Assembly (NCBI RefSeq): GCF_910578695.1 | Contig: NZ_CAJTQJ010000006.1 | Location: forward strand, 1-64,000 | Reading direction: 5' to 3' | Source of the DNA: an uncultured Brachyspira sp. | Lineage (GTDB): Bacteria; Spirochaetota; Brachyspiria; Brachyspirales; Brachyspiraceae | DNA: 64,000 nucleotides | Shown here: positions 1-9,509 of the stretch, one piece after another | Position numbering within the stretch: position 1 is the stretch's first letter | Layout: each line of letters begins with the position of its first letter | The notes under the pieces: generated by a model | The model's database searches: none | The model's input: only the letters and a program-made list of their open reading frames with translations | Told to the model about the DNA's origin: nothing | Made by a program: the position numbers and the translations under genes

Positions 1-16
1 ATATTTTTATTATTAT

Positions 17-1162
17 CTATATCCTAATTTCCCCAGTAAGAAGCCTCTGCATAAGTCCTTTCTTCTGCTCTTTACGAAGCTCTAATAATTTTTTAAGATT
101 GTCAATGTCTCCATCTATAAGAGAAAGGAAAGAAGCAATTTTATTTTGTTCTTCGATACCTATATTAGGTACTGTTAAAGTAATTATATCTTTAGCATAT
201 ACATGCGGTTGAACTCCTCCTATTTGCAAATTGTATATATATTCTTGTATATGATTTAAATAATAATATAAAAAATTTATATTATATTTTTTATTTTCAG
301 TATATAAAACATTGCAGTCAGAAGCCCATATTTTATAATTGTGAAACCAAACATATCCTGCACTTCCAGACGCACTAATAGTTATACAAGGAAAATCATG
401 AGTATATTCACTATGATAATATGCAGGAATTTTTCCACCTGCTATAACAGGAATATTACCTTCTATAATTTTATTTTTACTTATAGCTTTTCCTTTTTCT
501 ATAAAAATAATATTTTTTTGTACCAATTCAGATATTTTTATTTCTTTCCACTCATCAGTAAAACCCTCAAACCGCACTTCGCCTGTAAGCACTCTTTGCA
601 TTACACCTTTCTTATAAAGTTCTTTTTTATATATAAGTTTATTAAGGTTTTCTATTGCTTCGTCGCATAAGGACAGTACTGAGGCTATGCGTTTTTGTTC
701 GTCTAGGGGTGGAGATATAAATTTACATTCTCCAATTTCACCTAAATTGATTTTTTTAGGAAAGGCTACATGCAATGTTCTTGCATATAGTTCCCTTTGA
801 AAGCTGTACGATTGTATTATATAATATAGATATTTATAATAAATTTTTTTATTTATATTACTAAGTAAACTTATAGTTACATAGTAGGCTAATTCCTCAT
901 CTTTAGTAACAATAGCAGGAGTTCCTATATCTCCTATTCTTGTCATAAAAATATCGTTCTTTTTTGCTTTAACCTTATATAAATTATTGTAGTCTTCATT
1001 TGATATAAATTTATTACTAGAATATATATTATTAATATTTTCTACACTTATAAATCTAATTCCTTTATTAACATAATTTGGAGTAGTATGTATTCCGTCT
1101 TGTATATTGCATATATCTTTTAATTTTACTTCTTGCCAGCCTGCAGGGAGTGAGTGGGTCAT
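17..1162 (-). CDS. hsdS: Type I restriction-modification specificity subunit HsdS
   Basis: This is a DNA-recognition subunit that would direct a type I HsdM/HsdR complex to a bipartite target. The 381-residue protein has the typical two-half layout: a target-recognition domain beginning LPAGWQEVKL (residues 5-14), a conserved helical spacer with PPLDEQKRIASVLS (about 151-164), a second target domain from about residue 200, and a second spacer with EEQNKIASFLSLID near the C-terminus. Both halves end in an LLTGE/VLTGE repeat, as expected for an internal duplication. The start follows an AAGGA sequence. It lies 12 bases after the DUF5131 gene, so the two are probably cotranscribed. HsdM and HsdR are not visible; they may lie beyond the left edge. 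Confidence 0.93.
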   Translation of the reverse strand: MTHSLPAGWQEVKLKDICNIQDGIHTTPNYVNKGIRFISVENINNIYSSNKFISNEDYNNLYKVKAKKNDIFMTRIGDIGTPAIVTKDEELAYYVTISLLSNINKKIYYKYLYYIIQSYSFQRELYARTLHVAFPKKINLGEIGECKFISPPLDEQKRIASVLSLCDEAIENLNKLIYKKELYKKGVMQRVLTGEVRFEGFTDEWKEIKISELVQKNIIFIEKGKAISKNKIIEGNIPVIAGGKIPAYYHSEYTHDFPCITISASGSAGYVWFHNYKIWASDCNVLYTENKKYNINFLYYYLNHIQEYIYNLQIGGVQPHVYAKDIITLTVPNIGIEEQNKIASFLSLIDGDIDNLKKLLELRKEQKKGLMQRLLTGEIRI

Positions 1163-1174
1163 TGTTTGGAATCC

Positions 1175-1897
1175 TTAAATAGATAAAGCATATTCTGGCA
1201 TAGCATTCCAAGTTCTGCCCTGAAGTAATCTTCCGTTTTTCTTTTTATTTGCACCGCCCCATTGCTTAAAAAAAAATGCTGTATTACTATTTAAACATCT
1301 ATTTTTTATATCAATAACCCATTCTTCTTTCATAGGTCGTGCATTATACCCTGACTCACCTCCTACTATAGCCCAATCTAAACCATTAGTATCTAAATCT
1401 GGTAAAGAAGTTAATAGAGGCTCAAATGAAACAAATTTTATTTTTGAATTAGTTTTTAATAAATCTGATATTCTATAAAGTGAAGCATTATTTTCCACAG
1501 TTACACCAAGCCAAATATTGTCAGTTAATTTTAGCTTGCTAGATAGTTTAAGCATATTTTCTGACCTTTTTGTCAGTATTTGAAAAGTATGCTGAGAACA
1601 TTCATTCATAACATTAAATATTCTTTTTAAAAATTCAAGTGGTATATCTTCATGAAACAAATCACTCATAGAATTTACAAATATCATTCTTGGTTTTCTC
1701 CACTTCATCGGAATATTTAATGCTTCCTTATGAATTGTAAGCTCAAATTTATTTATATAATTTTTTACCCCCATAGCATATAGTCTATTAGCCAATTTCT
1801 CAGCATAACAATTCTGACATCCTGCACTTACTTTTGTACAGCCTGTAACAGGATTCCATGTAGATTCTGTCCATTCTATATTTGAATTATTAGCCAT
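1175..1897 (-). CDS. DUF5131 family protein (phage Gp37/Gp68-like, three-Cys motif)
   Basis: The 240-residue protein matches the DUF5131/Gp37-Gp68 family. The N-terminus NIEWTESTWNPVTGC leads into a three-cysteine motif (Cys20, Cys27, Cys30; C-x6-C-x2-C followed by YAEKLANR), which suggests a radical-SAM-like iron-sulphur fold; further conserved blocks are FVNSMSDLFHEDIP, WLGVTVEN, FVSFEPLL and WAIVGGESG. The biochemical activity of the family is not established. I placed the start at the ATG at 1897, because GGAG sits six bases upstream; an earlier in-frame TTG overlaps that ribosome-binding site. It lies between tcmP and hsdS, and TcmP is its known genomic partner. Confidence 0.88.
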   Translation of the reverse strand: MANNSNIEWTESTWNPVTGCTKVSAGCQNCYAEKLANRLYAMGVKNYINKFELTIHKEALNIPMKWRKPRMIFVNSMSDLFHEDIPLEFLKRIFNVMNECSQHTFQILTKRSENMLKLSSKLKLTDNIWLGVTVENNASLYRISDLLKTNSKIKFVSFEPLLTSLPDLDTNGLDWAIVGGESGYNARPMKEEWVIDIKNRCLNSNTAFFFKQWGGANKKKNGRLLQGRTWNAMPEYALSI

Positions 1898-1915
1898 ATT
1901 TAACTCCAATAAAAA

Positions 1916-2878
1916 TTAAAATAAATCTAATGTCCTCTGTCCTGAAGATTCTATTTCTTTTATCTTTTTCCAAAAATCAAAACCTCTTTTATTAGCAGAA
2001 GCAAATAATAATGAATAAAAATGTTTAACACTTACAGAAGGATCGATATATGTAAAGCCTATCTGTTTTAAATGTTCGCGATAATAATTAAAATATAATT
2101 CCAATAGTTTATCATTATTATTATGTTCAGCATACCTTTTTACATCTTTATTATTTAAAAAATCATCATCACCAAGAAATTTTATATATTTATCTCTTGC
2201 AGTTGTTAATTCTCCATTAACAAATTTTACTATATTTCTTTTTAAATCCGTACCATAAGCAAAATTAATTATTAAATCTACTTTTCCTAAATATTTTTTT
2301 ATATTTTTTATAGTTTCAAATGGAACACTGCAATCTGTAGGATCTATTACTAATAAATTTAATGAATTTTCTTTAACCATATTATGACTAATAATATTGA
2401 TTATATCATCATATTTATAATAGTCAGCAATAAATGCTTTAGATTTATCTTGTTTTCCCAATTTCATAATTCTATTATTTAAAATATTTACAACTTCTTC
2501 CTCTTTATCAAAAAATAAAATAGAATTTGCATGTTTGTATGAAGAATGATGCAGTATTGATAAAGCAGTCCCATCATATTCTGTTCCTTCATTTTTATAT
2601 ATACATCTTCCAGGACCAGAACATATTTCTAAATAATTTAAATTAAAAAATTTATTTTTCATTCCATTAAAAAAAATATCAAAATATCTTGTAATATAAT
2701 ATACTTTTTTATATGCCCAATTCCCTACGCATCTTATTTTTTCTCCATCTGTACCAATAACTTCTTTACATAAAGTATTAACTATATTATTTTCATCTTT
2801 TTTTAAAGAACATTTATTACATTTTTCTATAGCATTTTTATTTATTTTTTTATTGAAATTTGGTTCTTTTCTATTCAT
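1916..2878 (-). CDS. tcmP: Three-Cys-motif partner protein TcmP
   Basis: The 320-residue protein resembles the TcmP family, named for co-occurrence with three-Cys-motif proteins such as the downstream DUF5131 gene. An N-terminal Cys cluster (Cys20, 23, 37 and 50) could bind zinc. It is followed by a Rossmann-type methyltransferase-like core with LEICSGPGRC (about 83-92), an acidic strand SILFFDKEEE, and LLVIDPTDCSVPF, which occupies the usual catalytic-loop position. SAM binding is inferred from the fold, not demonstrated. The start has AGGA seven bases upstream. It heads the three-gene minus-strand run tcmP-DUF5131-hsdS, with gaps of only 18 and 12 bases, which suggests one transcript and a nucleic-acid or defence role. 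Confidence 0.85.
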   Translation of the reverse strand: MNRKEPNFNKKINKNAIEKCNKCSLKKDENNIVNTLCKEVIGTDGEKIRCVGNWAYKKVYYITRYFDIFFNGMKNKFFNLNYLEICSGPGRCIYKNEGTEYDGTALSILHHSSYKHANSILFFDKEEEVVNILNNRIMKLGKQDKSKAFIADYYKYDDIINIISHNMVKENSLNLLVIDPTDCSVPFETIKNIKKYLGKVDLIINFAYGTDLKRNIVKFVNGELTTARDKYIKFLGDDDFLNNKDVKRYAEHNNNDKLLELYFNYYREHLKQIGFTYIDPSVSVKHFYSLLFASANKRGFDFWKKIKEIESSGQRTLDLF

Positions 2879-3103
2879 ACATAAATCCTGTATATAAGTA
2901 TAATATATAATTAAATTATTACAATATATAAATCAAAGTTTTATACCCTTCAAAAAACCTTTTTACTTTGCTCTATATAACTTATCTCGTACTAAAAATA
3001 TTAGTATAAACAATACTTATAATTTATTCAAGCAATTTTTAATAATACTGTATTTACTTAATTAAAAAAATAGTATATATTAGGACTAAAACGGAGTTTT
3101 ATT

Positions 3104-3673
3104 ATGATTAAATTAATTGAAATGAAAGAAGATAAAAAAAATAAAGATTTTTATAAAAATTTATACAATGAAGCTTTTCCTCCTGAAGAAAGATGGAATT
3201 TTGATATGACTTTAGAAAATGAAGATAATAGTAATTATAAATTTTATGCTATATTAGATGATGATGCACCTATAGGCTTAACTCTGCTTTGGGATTTAGA
3301 TGATTTCAATTACGGAGAATATTTAGCCATAGATAAAAAATTAAGAGGAAAAAAATATGGTTCTGAAGTGATTACAAAAATATTAGAAATTTTAAGCAAT
3401 AAATTAATAGTTATAGAAGTAGAACCTTATGATTTAAATGAAATTGCTAAAAAGCGTATAGAATGGTATCAGAGATTCGGACTTATACTTTCTGATTATA
3501 ATTATGATATGCCCTATATAGATGAAAATAAAAAAATATCATCTATTAAAATGAAAATAATGACAAGCATAAAAATAAAAAGCAAAGAAGAGCATGACAA
3601 TATCATAAAAATAATATATAATAAAGTATATAAGCCTAGATTAGAAAAAATAGATAAATGGAAATCGAATTAA
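3104..3673 (+). CDS. GNAT-family N-acetyltransferase
   Basis: This 189-residue protein has the layout of a GNAT acetyltransferase: an N-terminal helix with NEAFPPEERW, paired strands with PIGLTLLWDLDDFNYGEYLAID, the acetyl-CoA loop KKLRGKKYGSEV (the R/K-x-x-G-x-G/S type) at about residues 78-90, and a later strand IVIEVEPYD with RIEWYQRFGL. The substrate is unknown. GGAG precedes the start by seven bases. Its stop overlaps the start of the next gene, a clear paralogue, by 16 bases, so the pair is probably translationally coupled. The C-terminal 45 residues extend past the core fold and are Lys-rich. Confidence 0.86.
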   Translation: MIKLIEMKEDKKNKDFYKNLYNEAFPPEERWNFDMTLENEDNSNYKFYAILDDDAPIGLTLLWDLDDFNYGEYLAIDKKLRGKKYGSEVITKILEILSNKLIVIEVEPYDLNEIAKKRIEWYQRFGLILSDYNYDMPYIDENKKISSIKMKIMTSIKIKSKEEHDNIIKIIYNKVYKPRLEKIDKWKSN

Positions 3674-4179
3674 TTGAAAGTATTAACTCTTCAAACTATA
3701 ATGAAGAAATTATAAAAGACTCTTTTAATATTCGTGAAAATTGGAGTTTAAAAGAATATTTAAACAATAAAAAAATCAAAAAAAATCTTTATGACATAAA
3801 GAAAGATGATATTCATATAGGCGTTTGTTTATGCTGGATATTGGAAGATTTTTTATATATAGAATATTTTGCAATAGAAAGAAAATACAGATGTTTAGGA
3901 TACGGCTCTTTGGCATTAAAAGAATTAATGAAAATGCATAGCAATATTATAGTTGAAGTTGTGCCTGAAGATACCAATGATTTAGCATACAGAAGAGTTA
4001 ATTGGTATAGATCATTAGGATTTTATTTATATGATGAAACATATCCGTATCCTTATTTTCTTGATAATGGAAAAGTTTCATTTTTAGATTTTAGATTGAT
4101 GTCCTCTAATAAACTTACAAGCTATGAATATAAAAAAGTTATTAATATTATTCATAAGAATATATATAACTTATATTGA
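3658..4179 (+). CDS. GNAT-family N-acetyltransferase (paralogue of the preceding gene)
   Basis: The 173-residue protein repeats the architecture of its upstream neighbour: HIGVCLCWILEDFLYIEYFAIE, the acetyl-CoA loop RKYRCLGYGSLAL, and IVEVVPEDTNDLAYRRVNWYRSLGF. The shared spacing and the common RVNWYRSLGF/RIEWYQRFGL block show that the two arose by tandem duplication and then diverged. The start codon lies inside the last codons of the first gene, so coupling is likely. I cannot assign a substrate from the sequence. Confidence 0.83.
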   Translation: MEIELIESINSSNYNEEIIKDSFNIRENWSLKEYLNNKKIKKNLYDIKKDDIHIGVCLCWILEDFLYIEYFAIERKYRCLGYGSLALKELMKMHSNIIVEVVPEDTNDLAYRRVNWYRSLGFYLYDETYPYPYFLDNGKVSFLDFRLMSSNKLTSYEYKKVINIIHKNIYNLY

Positions 4180-4232
4180 TTTACTAAAATATTTATATTA
4201 TTATATAATAAAATATATTGAGGCAGTTAATT

Positions 4233-6629
4233 ATGAATGATAATAAATATTCTCAAAAAATAAAAGAATTAATGAAAGAAATGACTTTAGAAGAAAAAAC
4301 CTCGCTTCTAAGCGGTAAAGATTTTTGGTCATCAAAAGAAATAAAAAGATTAAAAATAGATTCTATATATTTAACAGACGGACCTCACGGAATAAGAAAA
4401 CAAAGCATAGAATCAGAAGAATTAAGTTTGCAAAAGTCTATTTCATCAACCTGCTTTCCTGCCGCATGCTGCTCTGCATGTTCATTTGACCCTAATATTA
4501 TGTATGAAATGGGCGAAGCTATATCAAGAGAGGCAAAGGCAAATAAAGTTTCTGTAGTATTAGGACCTGGTATAAATATTAAACGCTCTCCTCTTTGCGG
4601 AAGAAATTTTGAATATTTTTCTGAAGACCCTTATCTTGCTGGAAAAATGGCTAGCGGCTGGATAAACGGTTTGGAAGATAATGGAATACAATCAAGCCTT
4701 AAACATTTTGCTCTTAATAATCAGGAAACTTTAAGGCTTATAATAGACAGTGTTATTGATGAAAGGGCATTAAGAGAAATATATTTATATGCTTTTGAAA
4801 TAGCTGTAAAAGAGGCTAAGCCTTCTACTGTTATGTGTTCTTATAATAGAGTTAATGGAATATTTGCTTCAGAAAATAAATATTTGCTTACAGATATACT
4901 TAGAGATGAATGGGGATTTGACGGAATTGTTATTTCTGACTGGGGGGCAGTTAATGACAGAGTTGAAGCTTTAAAGGCTGGACTTGATTTGCAAATGCCT
5001 TCTACAAATGGATACGATGATAAAAAAGTTTATGATGCTCTTAAAGAAACTATTATAAAAGAAAATACTATAATAGATGAAAAAATATTAGATAAAACTG
5101 TAGAGAGAATTTTATATTTTTATTTATATTCTATGGATAATATTTATGATAATTTTGATTATGATAAAGAAGAACATCATAATATAGCTAGAAAAATAGC
5201 GGAAAACTCTATAGTACTATTAAAAAATGAAGATAAAATACTTCCTGCAAAAAAAGAAAGTAAAATTGCAGTTATAGGAGAGTTCGCACAAAAGCCTAGA
5301 TATCAGGGAAATGGAAGCTCTCTTATAAATGCATATAAAATAGATACGGCAGAAGAATACTTCAAAGAAAATAATTTAGAGTTTAATTATGCAAAAGGAT
5401 ATGATTCAAATTCTCCAAGTATAGATAATGCATTAATAGAAGAAGCAGTAAATATATCTAAAGACAAAGATATTGTAATAATATTTGCAGGCCTTATAAA
5501 CTCTTATGAATCTGAAGGATTTGACAGAAAACATCTAAACTTGCCTGAAAATCATAATCATCTTATAGAAGAAATTTCTAAAATAAATAAAAATGTAGTA
5601 GTTGTACTTTCAATAGGGGCACCTGTTTTAATGACTTGGATTGATAAAGTAAAAGGCGTTATTAATTTATATTTAGCTGGAGAGGCTTCGGTAAGTGCAG
5701 CATTTAATATAATATTCGGTATTGTTAATCCAAGCGGAAAATTAGCAGAAAGCTTCCCTTTAAGTTTAGAAGATAATCCAAGCTATAAATATTTTCCGGG
5801 AGGAAATAGAGCCGTTGAATACAGAGAATCAATATTTGTAGGATACAGATATTATGATAAAGCTCAAAAGAAAGTTTTATTTCCATTTGGCTTTGGACTG
5901 TCATATACAACTTTTGAATTCTCTGATTTAATAATTTCAGATGCCAGCACAATTGCAGGACTCGATAATATACATATAGTTTTTGATATAAAAAATACAG
6001 GAGATTTATTCGGATGCGAAGTTGCTCAAGTATATGTATCAGCTCCTGAAAATAATATATTTAAAGCAAAAAAAGAATTAAAAGCATTTATAAAAGTATT
6101 TTTACAGCCTAATGAGAAGAAAACCGTTATATTAAAATTGAATAAAAGAAGCTTCTCTTTCTATAATGCAGATACAAAACAGTATGAAATAGAAAATGGA
6201 ACATATACAATATATGTTGGTAATTCATCAAGAAATTTATTATTAAGCAAAAATATCAAGATAGATTCTGTTAATTATTATAAAAAAAGAATTGATGATT
6301 ATTTTGATTTTAAAGATATAAATATTTCTGATAATGCATTTGAAGAGCTTTTAGGAAGAAAATTAAATCCTATAAATGTTAAAGCATCTAAACCTTATAA
6401 TCTTAATAATAATTTGAGAGATTTACTTGATGAAAATAGAGCAAAATACTTTTATAATGAACTTCTATCAAAACTTGATGTTATATTTAAAGATGATAAA
6501 ACAGACACTAAAAAAATGTTTGAAAGTATGATGCTTGAAACACCTCTTCGTTCTCTATCTACTATGAGCGGCAATATTATTACAAGAGATGATATTGAAA
6601 ATTTAATAAATATTTTAAATAATAATTAA
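4233..6629 (+). CDS. Glycoside hydrolase family 3 beta-glucosidase/related
   Basis: This is a 798-residue GH3 enzyme with the order barrel domain, alpha/beta sandwich, FnIII-like domain. The nucleophile is predicted to be Asp236 in VISDWGA. The acid/base candidate is Glu426 or Glu428 in the YESEGFDR loop, as in beta-glucosidases. The DGPHGIR and GRNFEYFSEDP blocks shape the sugar site, and FPFGFGLSYTTFEFSD begins the FnIII-like domain. About 110 extra residues follow that domain and match nothing I recognise. There is no signal peptide, so it probably acts on imported oligosaccharides or glycosides in the cytoplasm. I chose the ATG at 4233, with TGAGG seven bases upstream, over a TTG at 4218. 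A strong hairpin follows the gene. Confidence 0.92.
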   Translation: MNDNKYSQKIKELMKEMTLEEKTSLLSGKDFWSSKEIKRLKIDSIYLTDGPHGIRKQSIESEELSLQKSISSTCFPAACCSACSFDPNIMYEMGEAISREAKANKVSVVLGPGINIKRSPLCGRNFEYFSEDPYLAGKMASGWINGLEDNGIQSSLKHFALNNQETLRLIIDSVIDERALREIYLYAFEIAVKEAKPSTVMCSYNRVNGIFASENKYLLTDILRDEWGFDGIVISDWGAVNDRVEALKAGLDLQMPSTNGYDDKKVYDALKETIIKENTIIDEKILDKTVERILYFYLYSMDNIYDNFDYDKEEHHNIARKIAENSIVLLKNEDKILPAKKESKIAVIGEFAQKPRYQGNGSSLINAYKIDTAEEYFKENNLEFNYAKGYDSNSPSIDNALIEEAVNISKDKDIVIIFAGLINSYESEGFDRKHLNLPENHNHLIEEISKINKNVVVVLSIGAPVLMTWIDKVKGVINLYLAGEASVSAAFNIIFGIVNPSGKLAESFPLSLEDNPSYKYFPGGNRAVEYRESIFVGYRYYDKAQKKVLFPFGFGLSYTTFEFSDLIISDASTIAGLDNIHIVFDIKNTGDLFGCEVAQVYVSAPENNIFKAKKELKAFIKVFLQPNEKKTVILKLNKRSFSFYNADTKQYEIENGTYTIYVGNSSRNLLLSKNIKIDSVNYYKKRIDDYFDFKDINISDNAFEELLGRKLNPINVKASKPYNLNNNLRDLLDENRAKYFYNELLSKLDVIFKDDKTDTKKMFESMMLETPLRSLSTMSGNIITRDDIENLINILNNN

Positions 6630-6639
6630 TAAAAAAATA

Positions 6640-6666
6640 AAAGCAGTGATATTATATCACTGCTTT
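6640..6666. terminator. Bidirectional intrinsic terminator
   Basis: A perfect 12-bp stem (AAAGCAGTGATA paired with TATCACTGCTTT) with a three-base loop lies between the convergent GH3 and PepSY genes. An A-run flanks it on the left and a T-rich stretch on the right, so it could terminate transcription in both directions. Confidence 0.9.
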
Positions 6667-6672
6667 ATTATA

Positions 6673-7101
6673 TTAATCATCAAATTTCTGCCCCATAATT
6701 TGTCCGTTTCCAGAAACCATAACTTCCATCATATTATTTAATTTTAATTTATAATTTCCCCATTCTTTTTTAGCTTCAATAACAGCAGCCTGAGGATAAG
6801 CATTTTTTACAGCTCTTATAACAGCAGGAGGAAAAGCTGCATCTGGTATAGGAGCATATTCGCTGTCTATATTTTCCCAATCTCCATTATTCAAAAACTC
6901 TATAGAAACACCATTAGATAATTTTACATCAAACTTTCTTCCGTCTCTTTCAACTTTAAATATTTGCACATTAGGAAATACTCTTTGTATAAAAGAAGAA
7001 GCATTTGCAGGCAAAGCTGAAGGCGGAACTACCATATCAGCAAAAAGATTATATGCTGATAAAATGATTAATGATATTAATAAAACAGATAATTTTTTCA
7101 T
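6673..7101 (-). CDS. Exported PepSY-like domain protein
   Basis: The 142-residue protein starts with a signal peptide (KKLSVLLISLIILSAYNLFA, cleavage likely after LFA). Two copies of a PepSY-like unit follow: FIQRVFPNVQIFKVERDGRKFDVKL, then AVKNAYPQAAVIEAKKEWGNYKLKL. This fits the PepSY-like/DUF2874 family of small periplasmic proteins. The function of the family is unclear; inhibition of, or binding to, envelope enzymes has been suggested for related domains. It stands alone on the minus strand and shares a terminator with the GH3 gene. Confidence 0.8.
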   Translation of the reverse strand: MKKLSVLLISLIILSAYNLFADMVVPPSALPANASSFIQRVFPNVQIFKVERDGRKFDVKLSNGVSIEFLNNGDWENIDSEYAPIPDAAFPPAVIRAVKNAYPQAAVIEAKKEWGNYKLKLNNMMEVMVSGNGQIMGQKFDD

Positions 7102-7238
7102 CTTTTACTCTCCTTAAATAATAATATACATAAATTATCTTTACAATTATAAGTATATCACTTTTAATATATTTGTCAATTTTTTTTACAATATTTTTAC
7201 TATTTTTTTACATTATTTATTATAAAGCATAATAATAT

Positions 7239-7261
7239 GGGCAGAAGATAAACTTCCGCCC
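7239..7261. terminator. Imperfect hairpin downstream of glgC
   Basis: GGGCAGAAG and CTTCCGCCC form a nine-base stem with one mismatch around a five-base loop, 30 bases after the glgC stop. It is GC-rich against the local background, but no clear U-run follows on the minus strand, so it may slow or end transcription or protect the 3' end. Confidence 0.5.
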
Positions 7262-7290
7262 TCAATAAATACACTTAAACTAACAAATAA

Positions 7291-8577
7291 TTATATAATT
7301 GTACCACTTTTTACTATTGTATTTTTAGGAATTATTACGATACCGTCCCTAATACAATAGAATTCACTATCCTGATGCTGTATCTTCTTTTTATTAGTAA
7401 TAACAACATCATTACCTATTCTTACATTCTTATCTATAATCACATTTTTAAGAGTACATTTTTTACCAATACCTATTTTAGGAATGTGCTTTGCATGAAG
7501 CCTTTCAATATCTTCACTATCCTCATAATAATCGCTTCCCATCATAACAACTTTTTCTAATGTAGAACCGCTTTGAACAACAGAACGCACCCCAATAACA
7601 CATTCTTTGATAGTGGCATTTTCTATTCTGCATCCGTCCGCTATAATACTTGAAGTTACAGTCGCCTTTTCCACTTTAGAAGGAGATAAATAGCGTACAT
7701 GTGTATATATAGGAGCTTTTTCATCATAAAAGTCGAAAGGAGGATTTTTACTTCCAAAAGATATATTAGCTTCAAAATAAGCTTTAATAGTTCCTACATC
7801 TTCCCAATAACCTTGAAATGCATAGCTGAATACTTTATATTTCTTTATAGCTTCAGGAATAATATCCTTGCCGAAATCTATCATAGATACATCAGCTAAT
7901 AATTCTTTAAGTACATTTCTTCTAAATACATATATACCCATAGAAGCCAAATATTCTTTATTAGGGTCTTCTATATTAAACATTTTCTTCTGTTCTTCGC
8001 TTAACTTTAATGAATTAAGAACTTCATCTTCTTTAGGTTTTTCGTGGAAGTTTGTAATTTGCCCTCTTTTATTAACAAGCATAACTCCGAAACCTTTAGC
8101 ATCTTCTTTCACAACAGGAACCGTTCCTACAACTATATCCGCCCCTGTTTCAAGCATATGCTGAAGCATAACATTATAATTCATACGATAAACCTGATCG
8201 CCTGAAAGTATGACTACATTATTTACAGATTCGCTGTCAAAATGAGAAAGATTTTTTCTAACAGCATCGGCAGTACCTTGATACCAATCTATATTAGTAT
8301 CAGTCTGCTCAGCTGCAAGTATGCTTACATGACCGCCTGAAAAACTGTCAAATCTATATGCATTATATATATGATTATTTAAAGAAGCACTGTTAAATTG
8401 AGTAATAACATATATATTTCTAAATCCGCTGTTTATACAATTAGATACAGGTATATCTATCATTCTATATTGTCCGCCTAAAGATACTGCAGGTTTAGAA
8501 CGTGCTTTTACTAGAGGATATAATCTTGTTCCTCTTCCTCCGCCAAGTATCAATGCAACAGTATTAAACATTTTCAT
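7291..8577 (-). CDS. glgC: Glucose-1-phosphate adenylyltransferase
   Basis: ADP-glucose pyrophosphorylase makes ADP-glucose from glucose-1-phosphate and ATP, the committed step of bacterial glycogen synthesis. The 428-residue length is typical. The nucleotide-binding motif LILGGGRGTRLYPL lies at about residues 9-22, followed by the AKPAV-like block RSKPAVSLGG and IDIPVSNCINSG. Substrate-site blocks include NFHEKP and YWEDVGTI, and a C-terminal left-handed beta-helix region follows (VIGVRSVV, KNVIIDKNVRIG). It is the fourth gene of a minus-strand series that also contains glgA. Allosteric control by glycolytic intermediates is usual for the family. Confidence 0.96.
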   Translation of the reverse strand: MKMFNTVALILGGGRGTRLYPLVKARSKPAVSLGGQYRMIDIPVSNCINSGFRNIYVITQFNSASLNNHIYNAYRFDSFSGGHVSILAAEQTDTNIDWYQGTADAVRKNLSHFDSESVNNVVILSGDQVYRMNYNVMLQHMLETGADIVVGTVPVVKEDAKGFGVMLVNKRGQITNFHEKPKEDEVLNSLKLSEEQKKMFNIEDPNKEYLASMGIYVFRRNVLKELLADVSMIDFGKDIIPEAIKKYKVFSYAFQGYWEDVGTIKAYFEANISFGSKNPPFDFYDEKAPIYTHVRYLSPSKVEKATVTSSIIADGCRIENATIKECVIGVRSVVQSGSTLEKVVMMGSDYYEDSEDIERLHAKHIPKIGIGKKCTLKNVIIDKNVRIGNDVVITNKKKIQHQDSEFYCIRDGIVIIPKNTIVKSGTII

Positions 8578-8657
8578 AAAAACTCCAATATTTTTTTATT
8601 ATGCTTTAAGAATTTATATACTATAAGTATAGTAAAAAAAAATTGATTTTTCAAGAA

Positions 8658-9452
8658 CTATAATACATTAAAATGCTTCAAAGCCTTATATACTCCGTCA
8701 TTATCAACATCGTCGGTAATATAATCTGCTATTTTTTTTACAGATTCATTAGCATTACCCATAGCAATTCCCAAAGCAGAATGCTCTATCATACCTATAT
8801 CATTACCGCCGTCGCCGAAAGCCATAGTTTCATCTAAATTAATGCCGAAATGCTCTATAATTTTATCTATGCCTATATCCTTGCCACTATTTTTCGGATT
8901 AATATCAGCAAATGAAAAATGCCATCTGCTGGATTTAGAATTTTTCAAGACATTATCCATTAAGTATTTTTCTTTATTCTCATCTGTAAAAATATTAAGC
9001 TGCAAAATATCATTATAATTATTCTTTATATAATCATCTAAATCTACAGTTTTTGGAATTTGAACATTAGCCATACTATAAAGATGCTTAATAGTATCAT
9101 CTTGATAATTAATAAACATATCATTATTAGTTATAACAGCACATGGAATTTTATCAGTTTTCAAATAATCATTTAAAGAAAATAAATCATTCTTATCAAA
9201 GGTTTCTCTATATATTTCTTTAATATTTCCATTATCATTAATGAAACAGCTGCATCCGTTTATAGTTATATAACCGTCAAATTCTAAATCATCTAAATTA
9301 TCTATTAAAAATAAAGCTCTGCCGCTTGCTATAAAAACTTTTATGCCTTTTTCTTTTAATAATCTTATAGCCTCTTTAGAAGAATCGGCAACTTTATGAG
9401 TATTAAAACTCACTAAAGTACCATCTATATCAAAAAATACTGCTTTTATCAT
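8658..9452 (-). CDS. Cof-type HAD-family phosphatase
   Basis: The 264-residue protein is a HAD hydrolase of the Cof/YidA type. Motif I is FFDIDGTLV, with the nucleophile Asp at residue 8; motif II is VFIASGR; motif IV is AFGDGGNDIGMI near the C-terminus. The region between motifs II and IV is the type IIB cap, which selects the sugar-phosphate or nucleotide substrate. The exact substrate is not predictable. It sits between glgC and the PfpI/glgA genes, so a role in sugar-phosphate turnover is plausible but only inferred. Confidence 0.9.
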   Translation of the reverse strand: MIKAVFFDIDGTLVSFNTHKVADSSKEAIRLLKEKGIKVFIASGRALFLIDNLDDLEFDGYITINGCSCFINDNGNIKEIYRETFDKNDLFSLNDYLKTDKIPCAVITNNDMFINYQDDTIKHLYSMANVQIPKTVDLDDYIKNNYNDILQLNIFTDENKEKYLMDNVLKNSKSSRWHFSFADINPKNSGKDIGIDKIIEHFGINLDETMAFGDGGNDIGMIEHSALGIAMGNANESVKKIADYITDDVDNDGVYKALKHFNVL

Positions 9453-9509
9453 TTTATAAATACCATTTTTAATTAAATATGAACTCTATTCTTATAATAA
9501 AAAAATTAA

